Positions 51,309 to 60,238 are shown, counted from the first letter of the stretch. The stretch: DNA of 64,000 bases from Streptomyces cyaneus (GCF_004028635.1 NZ_RQJW01000010.1:300322-364321); one strand, 5' to 3'. Numbers and translations are program-made. The notes: a model not told the origin generated them from the letters alone.

Positions 51309-51491
51309 ATGACCCACATCCCCCAGGAGCAGCAGCACCCCACGCGCACTAGAACCAGCAGCGCGCCGCCGGCCGACCGCACCGGGCCGATAAGCCCTCA
51401 AGCCCGCGACCACGCCGACCGGCACGGTGACCCGTCCCTCTGGGACACCGAGACCTGCCGCCTCTACATCGAACTCGGAGGCGCCTCATGA
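51309..51491 (+). CDS. small hydrophilic protein, 60 aa, first gene of an overlapping operon
   Basis: The product is rich in Pro, Arg and Thr in its first half and ends WDTETCRLYIELGGAS. I do not recognise it. Its stop overlaps the next start (ATGA, 4 bp), so translation is coupled. Confidence 0.6.
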   Translation: MTHIPQEQQHPTRTRTSSAPPADRTGPISPQARDHADRHGDPSLWDTETCRLYIELGGAS

Positions 51492-51712
51492 CCACACCCG
51501 GCACCCCCACACCCGCCGGCGAACTCGTGGACGCCCCCGCGCTCTACTACGAGCAGCTGACCGAACGACAGCGGCAGGGAAAATCCTGCTGCTGGTGCGC
51601 CGGAACAGCCGACCAGCGGTTCCCGGTCCTGATGCTGCTCGCGACCGGCGCGCAGCTGTTCGCCCGCACGCCGTGCGCGGGCATGTACGGCGTGCAGGAG
51701 GTGGCGTCATGA
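51488..51712 (+). CDS. small Cys-containing protein, 74 aa
   Basis: ALYYEQLTERQRQGKSCCWC, then LMLLATGAQLFARTPCAG: the CCWC plus a later Cys could bind a metal, as in small zinc-finger proteins. The gene overlaps both neighbours by 4 bp. Function unknown. Confidence 0.6.
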   Translation: MTTPGTPTPAGELVDAPALYYEQLTERQRQGKSCCWCAGTADQRFPVLMLLATGAQLFARTPCAGMYGVQEVAS

Positions 51713-52161
51713 CCCTCGCCCCGCCCCTGCCGATCGCCCCCGCGACGCGCACGGTGCCGACCTACACGCAGACGCTGTCCCTGGTGTCCTCCTCGGCGGC
51801 GCTGGCCCGCATGTCCACCCGGACGACCCTGGAATGCTGGTCGCTCGAAGGTCTCGCGGACGACGCCGAGTTGATCGTGTCCGAGTTGGTGACCAACGCC
51901 GTACTGCACGCGCGCCCCTTGAAGCCGACCCGGGACGAGCCGGGCCGGTGCAGGCTGACGCTTCAGCAGCCGGAGCCGGACACCGTCCGTGTGTGGGTCA
52001 CGGACACCTCTCCCCGCCCTGTCGTACGACGCGACCCAGGCGACGGCGAGGAGGGTGGCCGCGGTCTGCTCATGGTGAATGCCCTCGCCACGCAGTGGGA
52101 CGTCGTCCCTGCGTCGGGCGGCGGGAAGTCGGTGTGGGTCCAGCTGAAGGCGTCCTCGTGA
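51709..52161 (+). CDS. HATPase-fold protein (anti-sigma-factor-like kinase domain)
   Basis: The 150-residue protein has the GHKL pattern: N box AELIVSELVTNAVLHARP, G1 VWVTDTSPRP and G2 GRGLLMVNALATQW. It matches the RsbW/SpoIIAB-like ATP-binding domains very common in Streptomyces, which phosphorylate anti-anti-sigma factors or act in conservon-like membrane complexes. No sigma factor is adjacent. Overlapping starts and stops on both sides show it belongs to the four-gene operon. Confidence 0.85.
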   Translation: MTLAPPLPIAPATRTVPTYTQTLSLVSSSAALARMSTRTTLECWSLEGLADDAELIVSELVTNAVLHARPLKPTRDEPGRCRLTLQQPEPDTVRVWVTDTSPRPVVRRDPGDGEEGGRGLLMVNALATQWDVVPASGGGKSVWVQLKASS

Positions 52162-52322
52162 TCCTCGACGGCTTAGACCGGGCGCTGGAGGAGACCGGCC
52201 GTTCGCCGCGCCGGCGGCGGACCCGGATCGGGTGGCGGCAGGTGGCAGTACAGGCGCTTTTCTTCGTCGCCGTGACCGCCGTCGTCGTCGCCCTGCTCTC
52301 CTACGGCAGCGCCGACAGATGA
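52158..52322 (+). CDS. small single-pass membrane protein, 54 aa
   Basis: GTG 52158 overlaps the previous stop (GTGA). A basic N-half (RSPRRRRTRIGWRQ) precedes one membrane helix (ALFFVAVTAVVVALLSYG), predicting a cytoplasmic N-terminus. It may anchor or modulate the HATPase; this is inferred from position only. Confidence 0.65.
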   Translation: MILDGLDRALEETGRSPRRRRTRIGWRQVAVQALFFVAVTAVVVALLSYGSADR

Positions 52323-52479
52323 TCTCCGGCGGTGCCGGGCGATGTGCGCGACGGTCGCGCCCGGCCGCCGGGTTCCGCCCTTCTCGTACGGAGCCCTTCA
52401 GGACGGCCGGTACCAGTTGGCCGCGCATGACCTCAGCCGTCTGTCGATCAGCCCCGAAACCCCTGCAAAAGGACGTCCT

Positions 52480-52722
52480 TTGATCACCCACGCTACCCCT
52501 ACCGAACCCGCCCCCGGGGCCGGTCTGCGCTTCGACCGCACCACCCGCTTAGGAGTCCTGCCCATCGCCCTCCACAACGACGACGGACCTCCGCAACGGG
52601 CCGCCCTGTTCCTGGACTGCGCCGAACTCCTGCGCCTCGGGGCCGAGATCGACGCCATCCTCGACCAGGCCGAGACCGGCGGCACCGTCATCCCCCTGCG
52701 CATCCCGCCACCGGCGCCGTGA
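52480..52722 (+). CDS. small hypothetical protein, 80 aa
   Basis: TTG 52480 lies 7 nt after AAAGGA. RLGVLPIALHNDDGPPQRAA, LFLDCAELLRLGAEIDAILD and a Pro-rich end are seen. No signal peptide. It sits 42 bp before the oxygenase gene and may be its accessory or part of the same operon. I do not recognise it. Confidence 0.5.
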   Translation: MITHATPTEPAPGAGLRFDRTTRLGVLPIALHNDDGPPQRAALFLDCAELLRLGAEIDAILDQAETGGTVIPLRIPPPAP

Positions 52723-52764
52723 CAGCACAGTCCTTGAAAACCCCAAGTGAGAAGGAAGCTCCGC

Positions 52765-53667
52765 GTGTTCATCGGCATCCCGAGCGAACTCGAAGCCGCT
52801 CTGATCGACCATTCTCTCCTGCCCTGGGAACTGGACGGTTCGTTCCTGGCGAAGTCCACCATGGAGCGGTACCGGACCGAGCTGACGGCCACCCCGCGGT
52901 TCGAGGAGACTGCCGCGACGCTGCGCAGCGCGCTGACCGGAGAAGGGGGCGGATACGCCGTGCTGCGGATAGGGAACCTCGCCAAGGCGCTGGGGACGGA
53001 CGACGACCGGTTCCTGCGGCTGGTGACGGGCTTCGCGGCCGAGGTGGCCGTCCCTTTCTCGCCCTTCCCGCGGTGGCCCCTGTGGAAGGACATCGGGGTC
53101 AAAGTCGACAAGGACCCCGGAAAGTCCAGCGGCATCGGGTACAACGCCTTTCACATGGACCTGGTGAACGCGACCCTGCCCCCGGACTACACCACGCTCC
53201 TGTGCGTTCGCCCCGACCCGCTCGGCGGCGGCCCCAGCATCCTCTCCGACGCCCACGCGGCGGTGGCGCGACTGTCAGAGGACAGCCGCGCCCTGCTGGC
53301 CGAGACGGCCTACAGCTACGGGACATTCTTCGACCTGCACGGCATCGGCAAGGAGTACAAGCCGTTCCCGATCCTGGACGGCTCCGACCCGGGCGAGGGG
53401 TTCGTCCGATTCACCGCCAAGATGCTGGAGCGGTCCCAGCTCGGCCAGGCGCACGCCGACGCTGCCAGGGAACTCGCCGAGGAACTCGTCCGGGGGCAGG
53501 TCTCCTTCATGCTCCAGCCCGGCGACTACCTCATCGTGAACCAGCGCCGCTTCCTGCACGGCCGGCAGGCGCTCCAGAACGGTCAGGAGAGCGTCCCGGT
53601 CGCCGACCGGCGACTGCTCCTCCAGCTTTTCCTGCGCACGAGGGCCGGCGACGGCTCGGCCGCGTAG
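52765..53667 (+). CDS. Fe(II)/2-oxoglutarate-dependent oxygenase, TauD/clavaminate-synthase-like
   Basis: GTG 52765 (7 nt after GAAGGAAG) gives 300 residues. The facial triad is visible: His130 and Asp132 in GYNAFHMDLVNATLP and the distal His in QRRFLHGRQAL, followed by an Arg suited to bind the oxoglutarate carboxylate (LLLQLFLRTR). GGGPSILSDA fits the lid region of clavaminate-synthase-type enzymes. It likely hydroxylates an amino acid or a peptide-bound residue in a biosynthetic pathway. A second, diverged oxygenase lies at the other end of the locus (58746-59585). Confidence 0.85.
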   Translation: MFIGIPSELEAALIDHSLLPWELDGSFLAKSTMERYRTELTATPRFEETAATLRSALTGEGGGYAVLRIGNLAKALGTDDDRFLRLVTGFAAEVAVPFSPFPRWPLWKDIGVKVDKDPGKSSGIGYNAFHMDLVNATLPPDYTTLLCVRPDPLGGGPSILSDAHAAVARLSEDSRALLAETAYSYGTFFDLHGIGKEYKPFPILDGSDPGEGFVRFTAKMLERSQLGQAHADAARELAEELVRGQVSFMLQPGDYLIVNQRRFLHGRQALQNGQESVPVADRRLLLQLFLRTRAGDGSAA

Positions 53668-53791
53668 CCGGCCGACGGCACCGGTGACCTACTACCGAGT
53701 CCCGCCCCCGAGCACGCGGCACGGCCACGGGGCGGGCCAGGTCGGGCACCGCCGGGAACGGTCGCGCACCGGACCGGGCCCGTGCACGGAT

Positions 53792-54565
53792 CTAGATGCG
53801 CGAGTTGCGCAGCGACTGCCACACAGCGCCGGCCAGCGCCCGCGTCGACCGAGGGACCGACAGATGCTCGTGCTTGCGGTACAGGGCCCAGTTGTATTGC
53901 ACGAGCGACAGCTTGTTGGAGGACAGCGATTCCGCCTGGTGGGCCCTGTACACCGCAAGCGGCTCAGCCAGGCCCCGGGCGTCAGCGCCGTCCCGCATGA
54001 TGCTCAGCCACAACGCGTAGTCCTGGCGTTTCCGCATCTCCGGCATCAGCCTCGTGCCCAGGACATTGCGGTCGTACATGGCGGTGAGAGCACCGATGTG
54101 GTCTCGGACCAGCATCGCGCGGTAGTCCACGTGCTCCCGCGCACGGATCACCCGCCCGTTCGGGACCCAGTCGGTGCTCTCGCCGTCGTAGTCGGCGTCC
54201 ATCTTGAAGTACGAGGTGAACGTCAGCGGCGCATCACCTTCCGCGGCGAAGGCGAGCTGCTTCTCGGTCTTCTCCGGAAGCCACATGTCGTCGCTGTCGA
54301 GAAAGGCCACGTAGTCCCCGCGGGCACGCTCGATCGCGAGGTTGCGGGCCCGGCCCGCACCGCCCCGTTCGGGTGCCGACTCCGGCAGGACGCGCTCGTC
54401 CTGCGCGGCGAACTCGCGGAGCAGGTCCATGGAGCCATCGGAGGACTGGTCGTCGGTGACCAGCAGCTCCAGGTCGCTGTGGGTCTGCGTGAGCACCGAC
54501 CGGACGGCTGCGCCGAGGGTGGCTGCCGAGTTGTACACGGGCATCACGACAGACACCAGGGGCAC
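53792..54565 (-). CDS. family 2 glycosyltransferase
   Basis: GTG 54565 follows AAGGAG by 7 nt. The 257-residue protein has the GT-A signature VSVVMPVYNSAATLGAAVRS, DDQSSDGS, and the metal-binding FLDSDDMWLPEK; RKRQDYALWLSIMRDG is the usual acceptor-side QD motif. It uses a nucleotide sugar to extend a glycan or glycosylate a product. It is divergent from the nucleotide-sugar dehydrogenase, sharing a 66-bp promoter region. Confidence 0.9.
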   Translation of the reverse strand: MPLVSVVMPVYNSAATLGAAVRSVLTQTHSDLELLVTDDQSSDGSMDLLREFAAQDERVLPESAPERGGAGRARNLAIERARGDYVAFLDSDDMWLPEKTEKQLAFAAEGDAPLTFTSYFKMDADYDGESTDWVPNGRVIRAREHVDYRAMLVRDHIGALTAMYDRNVLGTRLMPEMRKRQDYALWLSIMRDGADARGLAEPLAVYRAHQAESLSSNKLSLVQYNWALYRKHEHLSVPRSTRALAGAVWQSLRNSRI

Positions 54566-54631
54566 AGCGCTTCTCCTTGCCAGTCCGGGAACGACGGCCC
54601 ATTCAAGCATCGCAATCGAGTAGGAGCTGCC

Positions 54632-55882
54632 ATGCAGATAGTCGTCGCTGGTCAGGGCTATGTAGGGCTTCCCCTGGCCGTACGCGCCGCAGAGGTGGGT
54701 CACCATGTCGTCGGCTACGACGTGGACCCGCACCGCGTCCAGCAGCTCGCCGCCGGCCAGTCCTACGTGAGGGACGTGGACTCCTCGCGGCTGCGCGTAG
54801 TGCTGGACACCGGGGTCTACTCCGCGACCGCCGACGCTGCCGCGCTGGCCGGCTTCGACATCGCGGTGATCACCGTGCCGACCCCGCTGCGGGACGGCGT
54901 GCCCGACCTGACCTACATCGAGTCCTGCGCCCGGACGCTGGGCGAGCACCTTCGCCCCGGTACGACGGTGGTCCTGGAGTCCACGAGCTATCCCGGTACC
55001 ACCGAGGAGCTGTTGCTGCCGATCCTGGAAGAGGTGTCGGGCCTCAAGGGCGGAGTGGACTTCCTGGCCGGATTCAGTCCCGAGAGGATCGGAAACAAGC
55101 GGTGGTCGTTCGACGGGACGCCGAAGCTGGTGTCCGGAATCGACGCCAAATCACTCGACGCGATCAAGGGTTTCTACGACGGCATCTTTCAAACCACGGT
55201 ACCGGTTTCCGGGACCAAGGTCGCCGAGCTGGCCAAGCTGATCGAGAACATCTTCCGGTTCGTCAACATCTCCATGGTCAACGAGATGGCGATGCTGGCC
55301 GCTTCCCTCGGCGTGAACATCTGGGAGGCGATCGACGCCGCCGCGACCAAGCCCTTCGGATTCACGCGGTTCACCCCAGGGCCGGGGGTCGGTGGGCACT
55401 GCCTGCCCGTCGACCCGTTGTTCCTCTCGTGGAAGGTGCAGCAGGAGCTCGGCGTCCCTTTCCGGTTTGTGGAACTCGCAGCCGACGTGAACCGGTACAT
55501 GCCCGACTACGTCGTCCGGCGTCTCGTGGAAGCACTCGACAAGCGCGGCATGCCCGTCAGCGGATCTCGGATCCTGCTGCTCGGCCTGACCTACAAATAC
55601 AACGCCACCGACCTTCGCAATTCACCTTCGGCACGTGTCGCCGAACTTCTCGTCACCCTCGGCGCCCAGGTCCGCGGCGCTGACCCCAACATCCCGGAGG
55701 GCGAAGACACCGAGCTGAACGTGCCCCGGGTCGATGCGAGCTCGGAGGAGATCACGGCCTCCGATGCCGTGGTGCTGCTCATGGACCATCCCCGATTCGA
55801 CCTCCCGGTGATTCAGAAAAACGCGGCCTATGTTCTCGACTGCCGAAACCGCCTTTCCGGGCCGAACGTCGAGATTCTTTAG
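54632..55882 (+). CDS. nucleotide-sugar 6-dehydrogenase (UDP-HexNAc dehydrogenase type, WecC/TviB-like)
   Basis: ATG 54632 follows TAGGAG. The 416-residue protein has GQGYVGLPLAVRAAEVGH (NAD), VITVPTPL, ESTSYPGTTEE, the central SGTKVAELAKLIENIFRFVN and the catalytic Cys257 in GVGGHCLPVDP, then LTYKYNATDLRNSPS. It oxidises the C6 hydroxyl of a UDP-hexose or HexNAc to a uronic acid, supplying a donor for the adjacent transferases. PTPL and GGHCLPVDP favour the HexNAc branch over plain UDP-glucose dehydrogenase. Confidence 0.92.
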   Translation: MQIVVAGQGYVGLPLAVRAAEVGHHVVGYDVDPHRVQQLAAGQSYVRDVDSSRLRVVLDTGVYSATADAAALAGFDIAVITVPTPLRDGVPDLTYIESCARTLGEHLRPGTTVVLESTSYPGTTEELLLPILEEVSGLKGGVDFLAGFSPERIGNKRWSFDGTPKLVSGIDAKSLDAIKGFYDGIFQTTVPVSGTKVAELAKLIENIFRFVNISMVNEMAMLAASLGVNIWEAIDAAATKPFGFTRFTPGPGVGGHCLPVDPLFLSWKVQQELGVPFRFVELAADVNRYMPDYVVRRLVEALDKRGMPVSGSRILLLGLTYKYNATDLRNSPSARVAELLVTLGAQVRGADPNIPEGEDTELNVPRVDASSEEITASDAVVLLMDHPRFDLPVIQKNAAYVLDCRNRLSGPNVEIL

Positions 55883-55934
55883 GTCCCCGAAATATCCTCG
55901 CCCCGCTGCCGATCTTCCATACCCGGGAGTTCTC

Positions 55935-57323
55935 TTGCGCGACGAATGGGAACACGCCCACACGGACTACACCGTGCCCGCGCAGCGCCACGTTCCTGCC
56001 TCGCTGGCCGAAAGCGAGAGCGACTGGCGCCACTACCTGGAGCGCTCAGCCCCCAACGGCTGGCTAATACAGCACAACGCCATGACCGAAGCGCTCGTCA
56101 GCGGACAGCCGATGTACCTGCTGCACACCACCAAGGACATCGACGCCATCCGCACCAGCCGGCAGTTGCATGTCTCCACCGGATGCCTGGTCGGGGCCCT
56201 GTACTGCTCGCCTCTCGCCAGCCAGCGCGAGGGACTGCGCCCACACAACCTCGGCGCCTACCTGATGGAGACGAAGCCTTCCACCACGCCCATGATCTTC
56301 GAGGTCATCCCGGATGCCCCGATCCAGCCCAAGGGCGTCGACTACCTGCATCTCGGTGCCATCCACCTGCGCACCTACCTGCGCTACCAGAGCTTCCTCA
56401 CACCAGCCGAGAACGATCAGCTCGACCGCGCCGTGCTGGCCGGGCTGCGTGCCGGGGCCGTGTTCCTCGACGTCGCCCTGCGCAACGCCGTCGGCCACAC
56501 CACTGGGGCTCCCGAGTTCATCGACCAGTTGTCCGATGCCGTGGCCCACGTGCCGTTCCTCGGCTACCTCTACTTCGAGGTTCTGTCCGAATACCTGATG
56601 CTCCACTCCGCTACTCCGGAGACCAAGACCTATGCCCAGGTGGGAGAGCTGAACAACTGGCTCTACAAACGACTCGCCTTCGCCGCCGTGGACGGCATGG
56701 GCCAGTTGTTCGACCTGGCCCGTTTCAATCCGCGCCATCACCGGCTGGTCCAGCTCATCGAAGGGATAGAACCGGCTCTCGGCCCGGGAGTCGCCGAGTA
56801 TGTCCGGCGACGGCTGTCCCACCTGTTCGCCCGGACCGCGCTGCACCCGTCCCAGGACGCGGCAGCGGTCACCTTCCAGGGCGCTGATCTCAGTACGGCC
56901 CGGAAAGCCGCGCCTGGACTGATCGGCCAGATGGCCTTCCGCGAGATCCGGTACATGGCCCGCTATCGGCAGTTGTACCACTGCTTTGAGAAAGCCAAGG
57001 CTCTTGAGGCGTGGGACTACTGGAACAGTGAGGGAATACCCACCCCCTTCAATGGAATCCTCCCCAAGGGAGAGATTGGGATAAATCCCGTCTACCCCCG
57101 GTCGTCGGTCAGGGTATGGACGGCAGAACAGGACAGTAAGGGCTATTTACATCCGGCCGAGGAGGTCATGGCCGTCTTCACGCCGCACCTGGCGTCGTGG
57201 TGGGCGCCTCCCCGTCAGCGCGAGATGCGGAAGGCCACCGGTGATTCACGAGTCGAGTTGGCCCTGGGGGCCGATCTCCGGTTGCCACCCCCACGGTCAT
57301 CGATGAATGGAGTTTCCGCATGA
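55935..57323 (+). CDS. unrecognised 462-aa protein in the glycosyltransferase cluster
   Basis: TTG 55935 sits 6 nt behind GGGAG; the frame is open further upstream but without a site. The protein is soluble, without signal or membrane segments. LLHTTKDIDAIRTSRQLHVS and TGCLVGALYCSPL resemble the start of an ADP-ribosyltransferase or RNA 2'-phosphotransferase-like fold, but this is weak. The middle is helical (YLYFEVLSEYLMLHS) and the end has WDYWNSEGIPTPFNGILPKG and HPAEEVMAVFTPH. The stop overlaps the next start by 4 bp (ATGA), tying it to the GT4 enzyme. No function is assigned. Confidence 0.75.
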   Translation: MRDEWEHAHTDYTVPAQRHVPASLAESESDWRHYLERSAPNGWLIQHNAMTEALVSGQPMYLLHTTKDIDAIRTSRQLHVSTGCLVGALYCSPLASQREGLRPHNLGAYLMETKPSTTPMIFEVIPDAPIQPKGVDYLHLGAIHLRTYLRYQSFLTPAENDQLDRAVLAGLRAGAVFLDVALRNAVGHTTGAPEFIDQLSDAVAHVPFLGYLYFEVLSEYLMLHSATPETKTYAQVGELNNWLYKRLAFAAVDGMGQLFDLARFNPRHHRLVQLIEGIEPALGPGVAEYVRRRLSHLFARTALHPSQDAAAVTFQGADLSTARKAAPGLIGQMAFREIRYMARYRQLYHCFEKAKALEAWDYWNSEGIPTPFNGILPKGEIGINPVYPRSSVRVWTAEQDSKGYLHPAEEVMAVFTPHLASWWAPPRQREMRKATGDSRVELALGADLRLPPPRSSMNGVSA

Positions 57324-58429
57324 CCACCAAGCTCCTGAACATCCTGACCGGCATCAACCGCACCGCCGCGCCTTCGTCTGGGGGCATGATCCTCGCCAAC
57401 GATCTCTACGGAGCGATGCCGGAAATCCACACGACCTTCCTGGGCAGGGCGCCGGTCGATCAGGCTTGGGAGGCTGCGTTTGATCAACTGATCACCCTCT
57501 CCACGACGAAACGCCCCCACGGCCCGGACTTCGACCCCTATGTTGACGAGTTGACGCGTGAGGTCGGTGCGCTCATTGAGAAGATCCAGCCGCATGCCAT
57601 TCACGCCCAGTACCTCGGGTTCGCACTCAGCCTGGCCTTCACCCGAACTGCCGGCAACATCCCGATCATCTCCATCGCCCACGGTCCCGACGTGATGATG
57701 GCCGAGCGCAGCGCATCGGAACGCGAGGCCATGAATGAAGTCGCTGCCGCAAGCGCCGCGATCGTTGCCCCGACCTCCGCCCTCGCCGACCGCATCGACC
57801 ATCTCACCGGACGCCGATTCACCGATCGACTCACCGTCATCCCGTGGGGCATCCCATTGAGTGATGCCCGGGTACGCGATCAACCGCCTACCGGAAGCGG
57901 ACCCCTGGCTCTGGTGCACGCCGGCCGTCTGGACGACAACAAATCCACGATCACCGCCGTCGAAGCCCTCGCTTCAACCGACCAGCCGCACCACTTGACC
58001 GTGATCGGCAAAGGACCCCTACGAGAGCACCTGGAACAGCAGGCCATCACACTCGGGCTGCGGGACCGAATTCAGTTTGAGCCGTTCCTAGCCCGCGCCG
58101 AACTGTGGCGCCGCCTGCCGGACTTCGACGCCTTCGTCTTCACGACCAGGGGTATGGAGGCTTTCGGGCTCGTCCTCATCGAGGCCCAAGCCCACGGACT
58201 TCCGGTTGTCTACTCCGATCTTCCCGGTGTGAGGGAAGTCCTCGGGAGCACCGGCGTTCCCTACACTCCTGGCGACCCGCGCTCGCTGGCCGTGGCTCTG
58301 GACGAGATGGGCCGGGACTTCCACCGGCGCAAGGCCCTGACCAAGGCGGCTCTCGATAACGCGCGCCGATACGACATCACTACCACCGGCCGCCAGCTTC
58401 GCGAACTGATGCTCCGCGTGACCTCGTGA
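57320..58429 (+). CDS. GT-B glycosyltransferase, family 4
   Basis: The 369-residue protein has an N-domain with SSGGMILANDLYGAMPEIHT and ISIAHGPDV, and the C-domain donor site: LVHAGRLDDNKSTITAVEAL, TVIGKGPLREHLEQQA, IQFEPFLARAELWRRLPDFD and EAFGLVLIEAQAHGLPVV with the retaining E-x7-E. It transfers an activated sugar, plausibly the uronic acid made by the upstream dehydrogenase, to a cytoplasmic acceptor. It is coupled to the preceding unknown gene. Confidence 0.9.
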   Translation: MTTKLLNILTGINRTAAPSSGGMILANDLYGAMPEIHTTFLGRAPVDQAWEAAFDQLITLSTTKRPHGPDFDPYVDELTREVGALIEKIQPHAIHAQYLGFALSLAFTRTAGNIPIISIAHGPDVMMAERSASEREAMNEVAAASAAIVAPTSALADRIDHLTGRRFTDRLTVIPWGIPLSDARVRDQPPTGSGPLALVHAGRLDDNKSTITAVEALASTDQPHHLTVIGKGPLREHLEQQAITLGLRDRIQFEPFLARAELWRRLPDFDAFVFTTRGMEAFGLVLIEAQAHGLPVVYSDLPGVREVLGSTGVPYTPGDPRSLAVALDEMGRDFHRRKALTKAALDNARRYDITTTGRQLRELMLRVTS

Positions 58430-58553
58430 ACTGGCCGTGCACCTCGGCCAGTCCACGCTTCGCGTGCACGTTCGGGCGATCGGCGTCTGTACCGCTTCCG
58501 CGGCCTGGCCCGGCGCGGCAGCCTGAGGACCTTGTCTCGGGAAGGAGCAGTGC

Positions 58554-58745
58554 TTGACCTGCACAGATGATGACAAAAAGGCTGATGAAGAGCTGGGGCT
58601 CGTGTTCGACGGGGACACTCGGGTGGGAAGCCGCGAAATTCATCACGCTGCGCCGCATGGCCCGCAGGCTCCCGCACCTTCTCAACGGTTCATTGACGAT
58701 CGCCTGGAAGGTCGACCGGCGTGCCGTTGTCGCGCTGATGGCCTG
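58554..58745 (+). pseudogene. N-terminal scrap of an ABC exporter gene
   Basis: Behind GAAGGAG, TTG 58554 reads LTCTDDDKKADEELGLVFDG; shifting frame near 58625 gives WEAAKFITLRRMARRLPHLL and then SLTIAWKVDRRAVVALMACQ. IAWKVDRRAVVAL resembles the segment before the first helix of antibiotic-type ABC exporters. The gene then meets the opposite-strand oxygenase and is lost. Confidence 0.4.
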
Positions 58746-59585
58746 TCAGCCCTCGCCCGCTGGCCCCAAGCTGCAGCGACAGCGGCGACAGACGTGGGGG
58801 ATGCTATCGATCCTGCGGCGAGCCTTTGGGCTCGGTCCGTCATCATCCCGCCTCCGATGGCATGGGTGTACCGGCGGAGGTGGGGGCGTCGGGCGCGCGA
58901 ACCCTCGCAGCATGGGAAACAGCGGCTTCCCAAGGGCGCGGCAGAAGAGCCGATCGCCAGTGAAGGCACGACGCGCGTGAAGTCGGCGTTCGTTGTCCAG
59001 CAGGTACCCTTGGCCAGGAGCCAGGTCGAGACGCACCTGGTGACGTCCGGCTGTCGCCCGCAGTTGCGGGAGGTAGGGCTGAACGATCGGGTTCCAGCGC
59101 GCCAGCCCGTCGAACCGCAGGCGCACGGACACCCTCAGACCGTCGTGGGCGGTGAACACCTGCGTGGTATGACCGTCTCCGGCGCCGAAGAACGCGGTGC
59201 GGGGTTGTGCCAGCGCAGCCCCGGCCTGCCGATCACCAGTGGAGAGGTCGTAGTGCACGGCCTGCCCACCGGTGAGCAGGCATTCCTCATCGGTTGCGCC
59301 AGTTTGCCCGCACACAAGGAGCACAGGACGGGGCGGATTGGGTGTGCCGGAACGTTCGGTGTGCGGATCGAGAGGGCCGTTGCCGAACCCGGCAAGGCCC
59401 GCCCGATGCGCGTCGCGTCGGGTGTCGCAGATCGTAGTGAGGCCGTCTGGGTCACTGTCGCGGTGCGGCACCAGATGCATGATCCGAGTGGCAAAGGTGA
59501 GCACCGCAGTGCGTGAGGCAAGACCGTCGACAGTGACAAAGCCCGTTTCCCGCCGCCCCGCGATCCTCTCTTCCGCTCCCGGCAC
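58746..59585 (-). CDS. second Fe(II)/2-oxoglutarate oxygenase-like protein
   Basis: The frame is open from 59756; GTG 59585 gives a family-like length (279 residues) but no clear ribosome binding site. Landmarks are VPHRDSDPDG, LDPHTERSG (candidate His-x-Glu metal pair), LLTGGQAVHYDL and the distal GYLLDNERRLHARRAFTG with His and Arg. This matches TauD-like hydroxylases acting on amino acids or peptide-bound substrates. The last ~40 residues, after RALGKP, look like out-of-family sequence where the ABC remnant abuts, so the natural C-terminus may be lost. Confidence 0.65.
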   Translation of the reverse strand: MPGAEERIAGRRETGFVTVDGLASRTAVLTFATRIMHLVPHRDSDPDGLTTICDTRRDAHRAGLAGFGNGPLDPHTERSGTPNPPRPVLLVCGQTGATDEECLLTGGQAVHYDLSTGDRQAGAALAQPRTAFFGAGDGHTTQVFTAHDGLRVSVRLRFDGLARWNPIVQPYLPQLRATAGRHQVRLDLAPGQGYLLDNERRLHARRAFTGDRLFCRALGKPLFPMLRGFARPTPPPPPVHPCHRRRDDDGPSPKARRRIDSIPHVCRRCRCSLGPAGEG

Positions 59586-59812
59586 GGTGAGGTCGATACG
59601 GTTGCGTACGAAGACGTCGGCGTACGGCTGATGAACTCGGCGCCTCCTGGATCTCCATGGCGGGGATGTGGTGCTTTCACTGTTCGGCGCTGCTGAGTCG
59701 GGGGTAAGCGAGAGATTGTCGACCCGGGCAATTCGCCCACGCCCGACTTGCGCCACTGGCCGCGTGCTACGTTCCGACCACCCCCGGCCGTACGTGCAAT
59801 CCGAGGAGAGCG

Positions 59813-60232
59813 ATGGCGTACACGCCCCCCAGCTGGCCCGTCTCCGTCAAGGGCGTAGCCGTGGACAGCCGCCGACGCGTACTGCTGCTGAAGAATGAAC
59901 GCGAGGAGTGGGAGCTGCCCGGAGGCCGACTCGAACCCTCCGATGGCACACCAGAGTTGGCGGCGGAGAGGGAGATCGAGGAGGAGACCGGCTGGGCGGT
60001 CAAGGCCGGTCCTCTCCTGGACGTGTGGATCTACCAGCCCCTGCCCGTGACCATGCCGGACCGGCGAGTCGTGATCGTCACCTACGGCTGCGCCGTCCTC
60101 ACCCCGGACAAGACCCCCGTGGTGAGCCACGAGCACAAGCAGCTCGGCATGTTCACCGCCGACGAAGTGCCCGACCTGACCATGCCGGACGGATACAAGC
60201 AGTCCATCGCCGCCTGGTGCGCACGGATGTGA
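59813..60232 (+). CDS. Nudix hydrolase
   Basis: The 139-residue protein has the Nudix box GGRLEPSDGTPELAAEREIE followed by EETGW, with all metal-binding Glu present. It should hydrolyse a nucleoside diphosphate linked to another group; which one is unknown. A GGAG lies about 8 nt before the ATG. The broken XRE gene begins 7 bp after its stop, as in many Streptomyces Nudix/XRE pairs. Confidence 0.92.
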   Translation: MAYTPPSWPVSVKGVAVDSRRRVLLLKNEREEWELPGGRLEPSDGTPELAAEREIEEETGWAVKAGPLLDVWIYQPLPVTMPDRRVVIVTYGCAVLTPDKTPVVSHEHKQLGMFTADEVPDLTMPDGYKQSIAAWCARM

Positions 60233-60238
60233 CCGACC

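Noticed and set aside
54577..55683. 368-codon plus-strand frame inside the nucleotide-sugar dehydrogenase
   Set aside because: Off-frame Arg/Gly-rich text; the dehydrogenase frame has the NAD and Cys motifs and a proper start.
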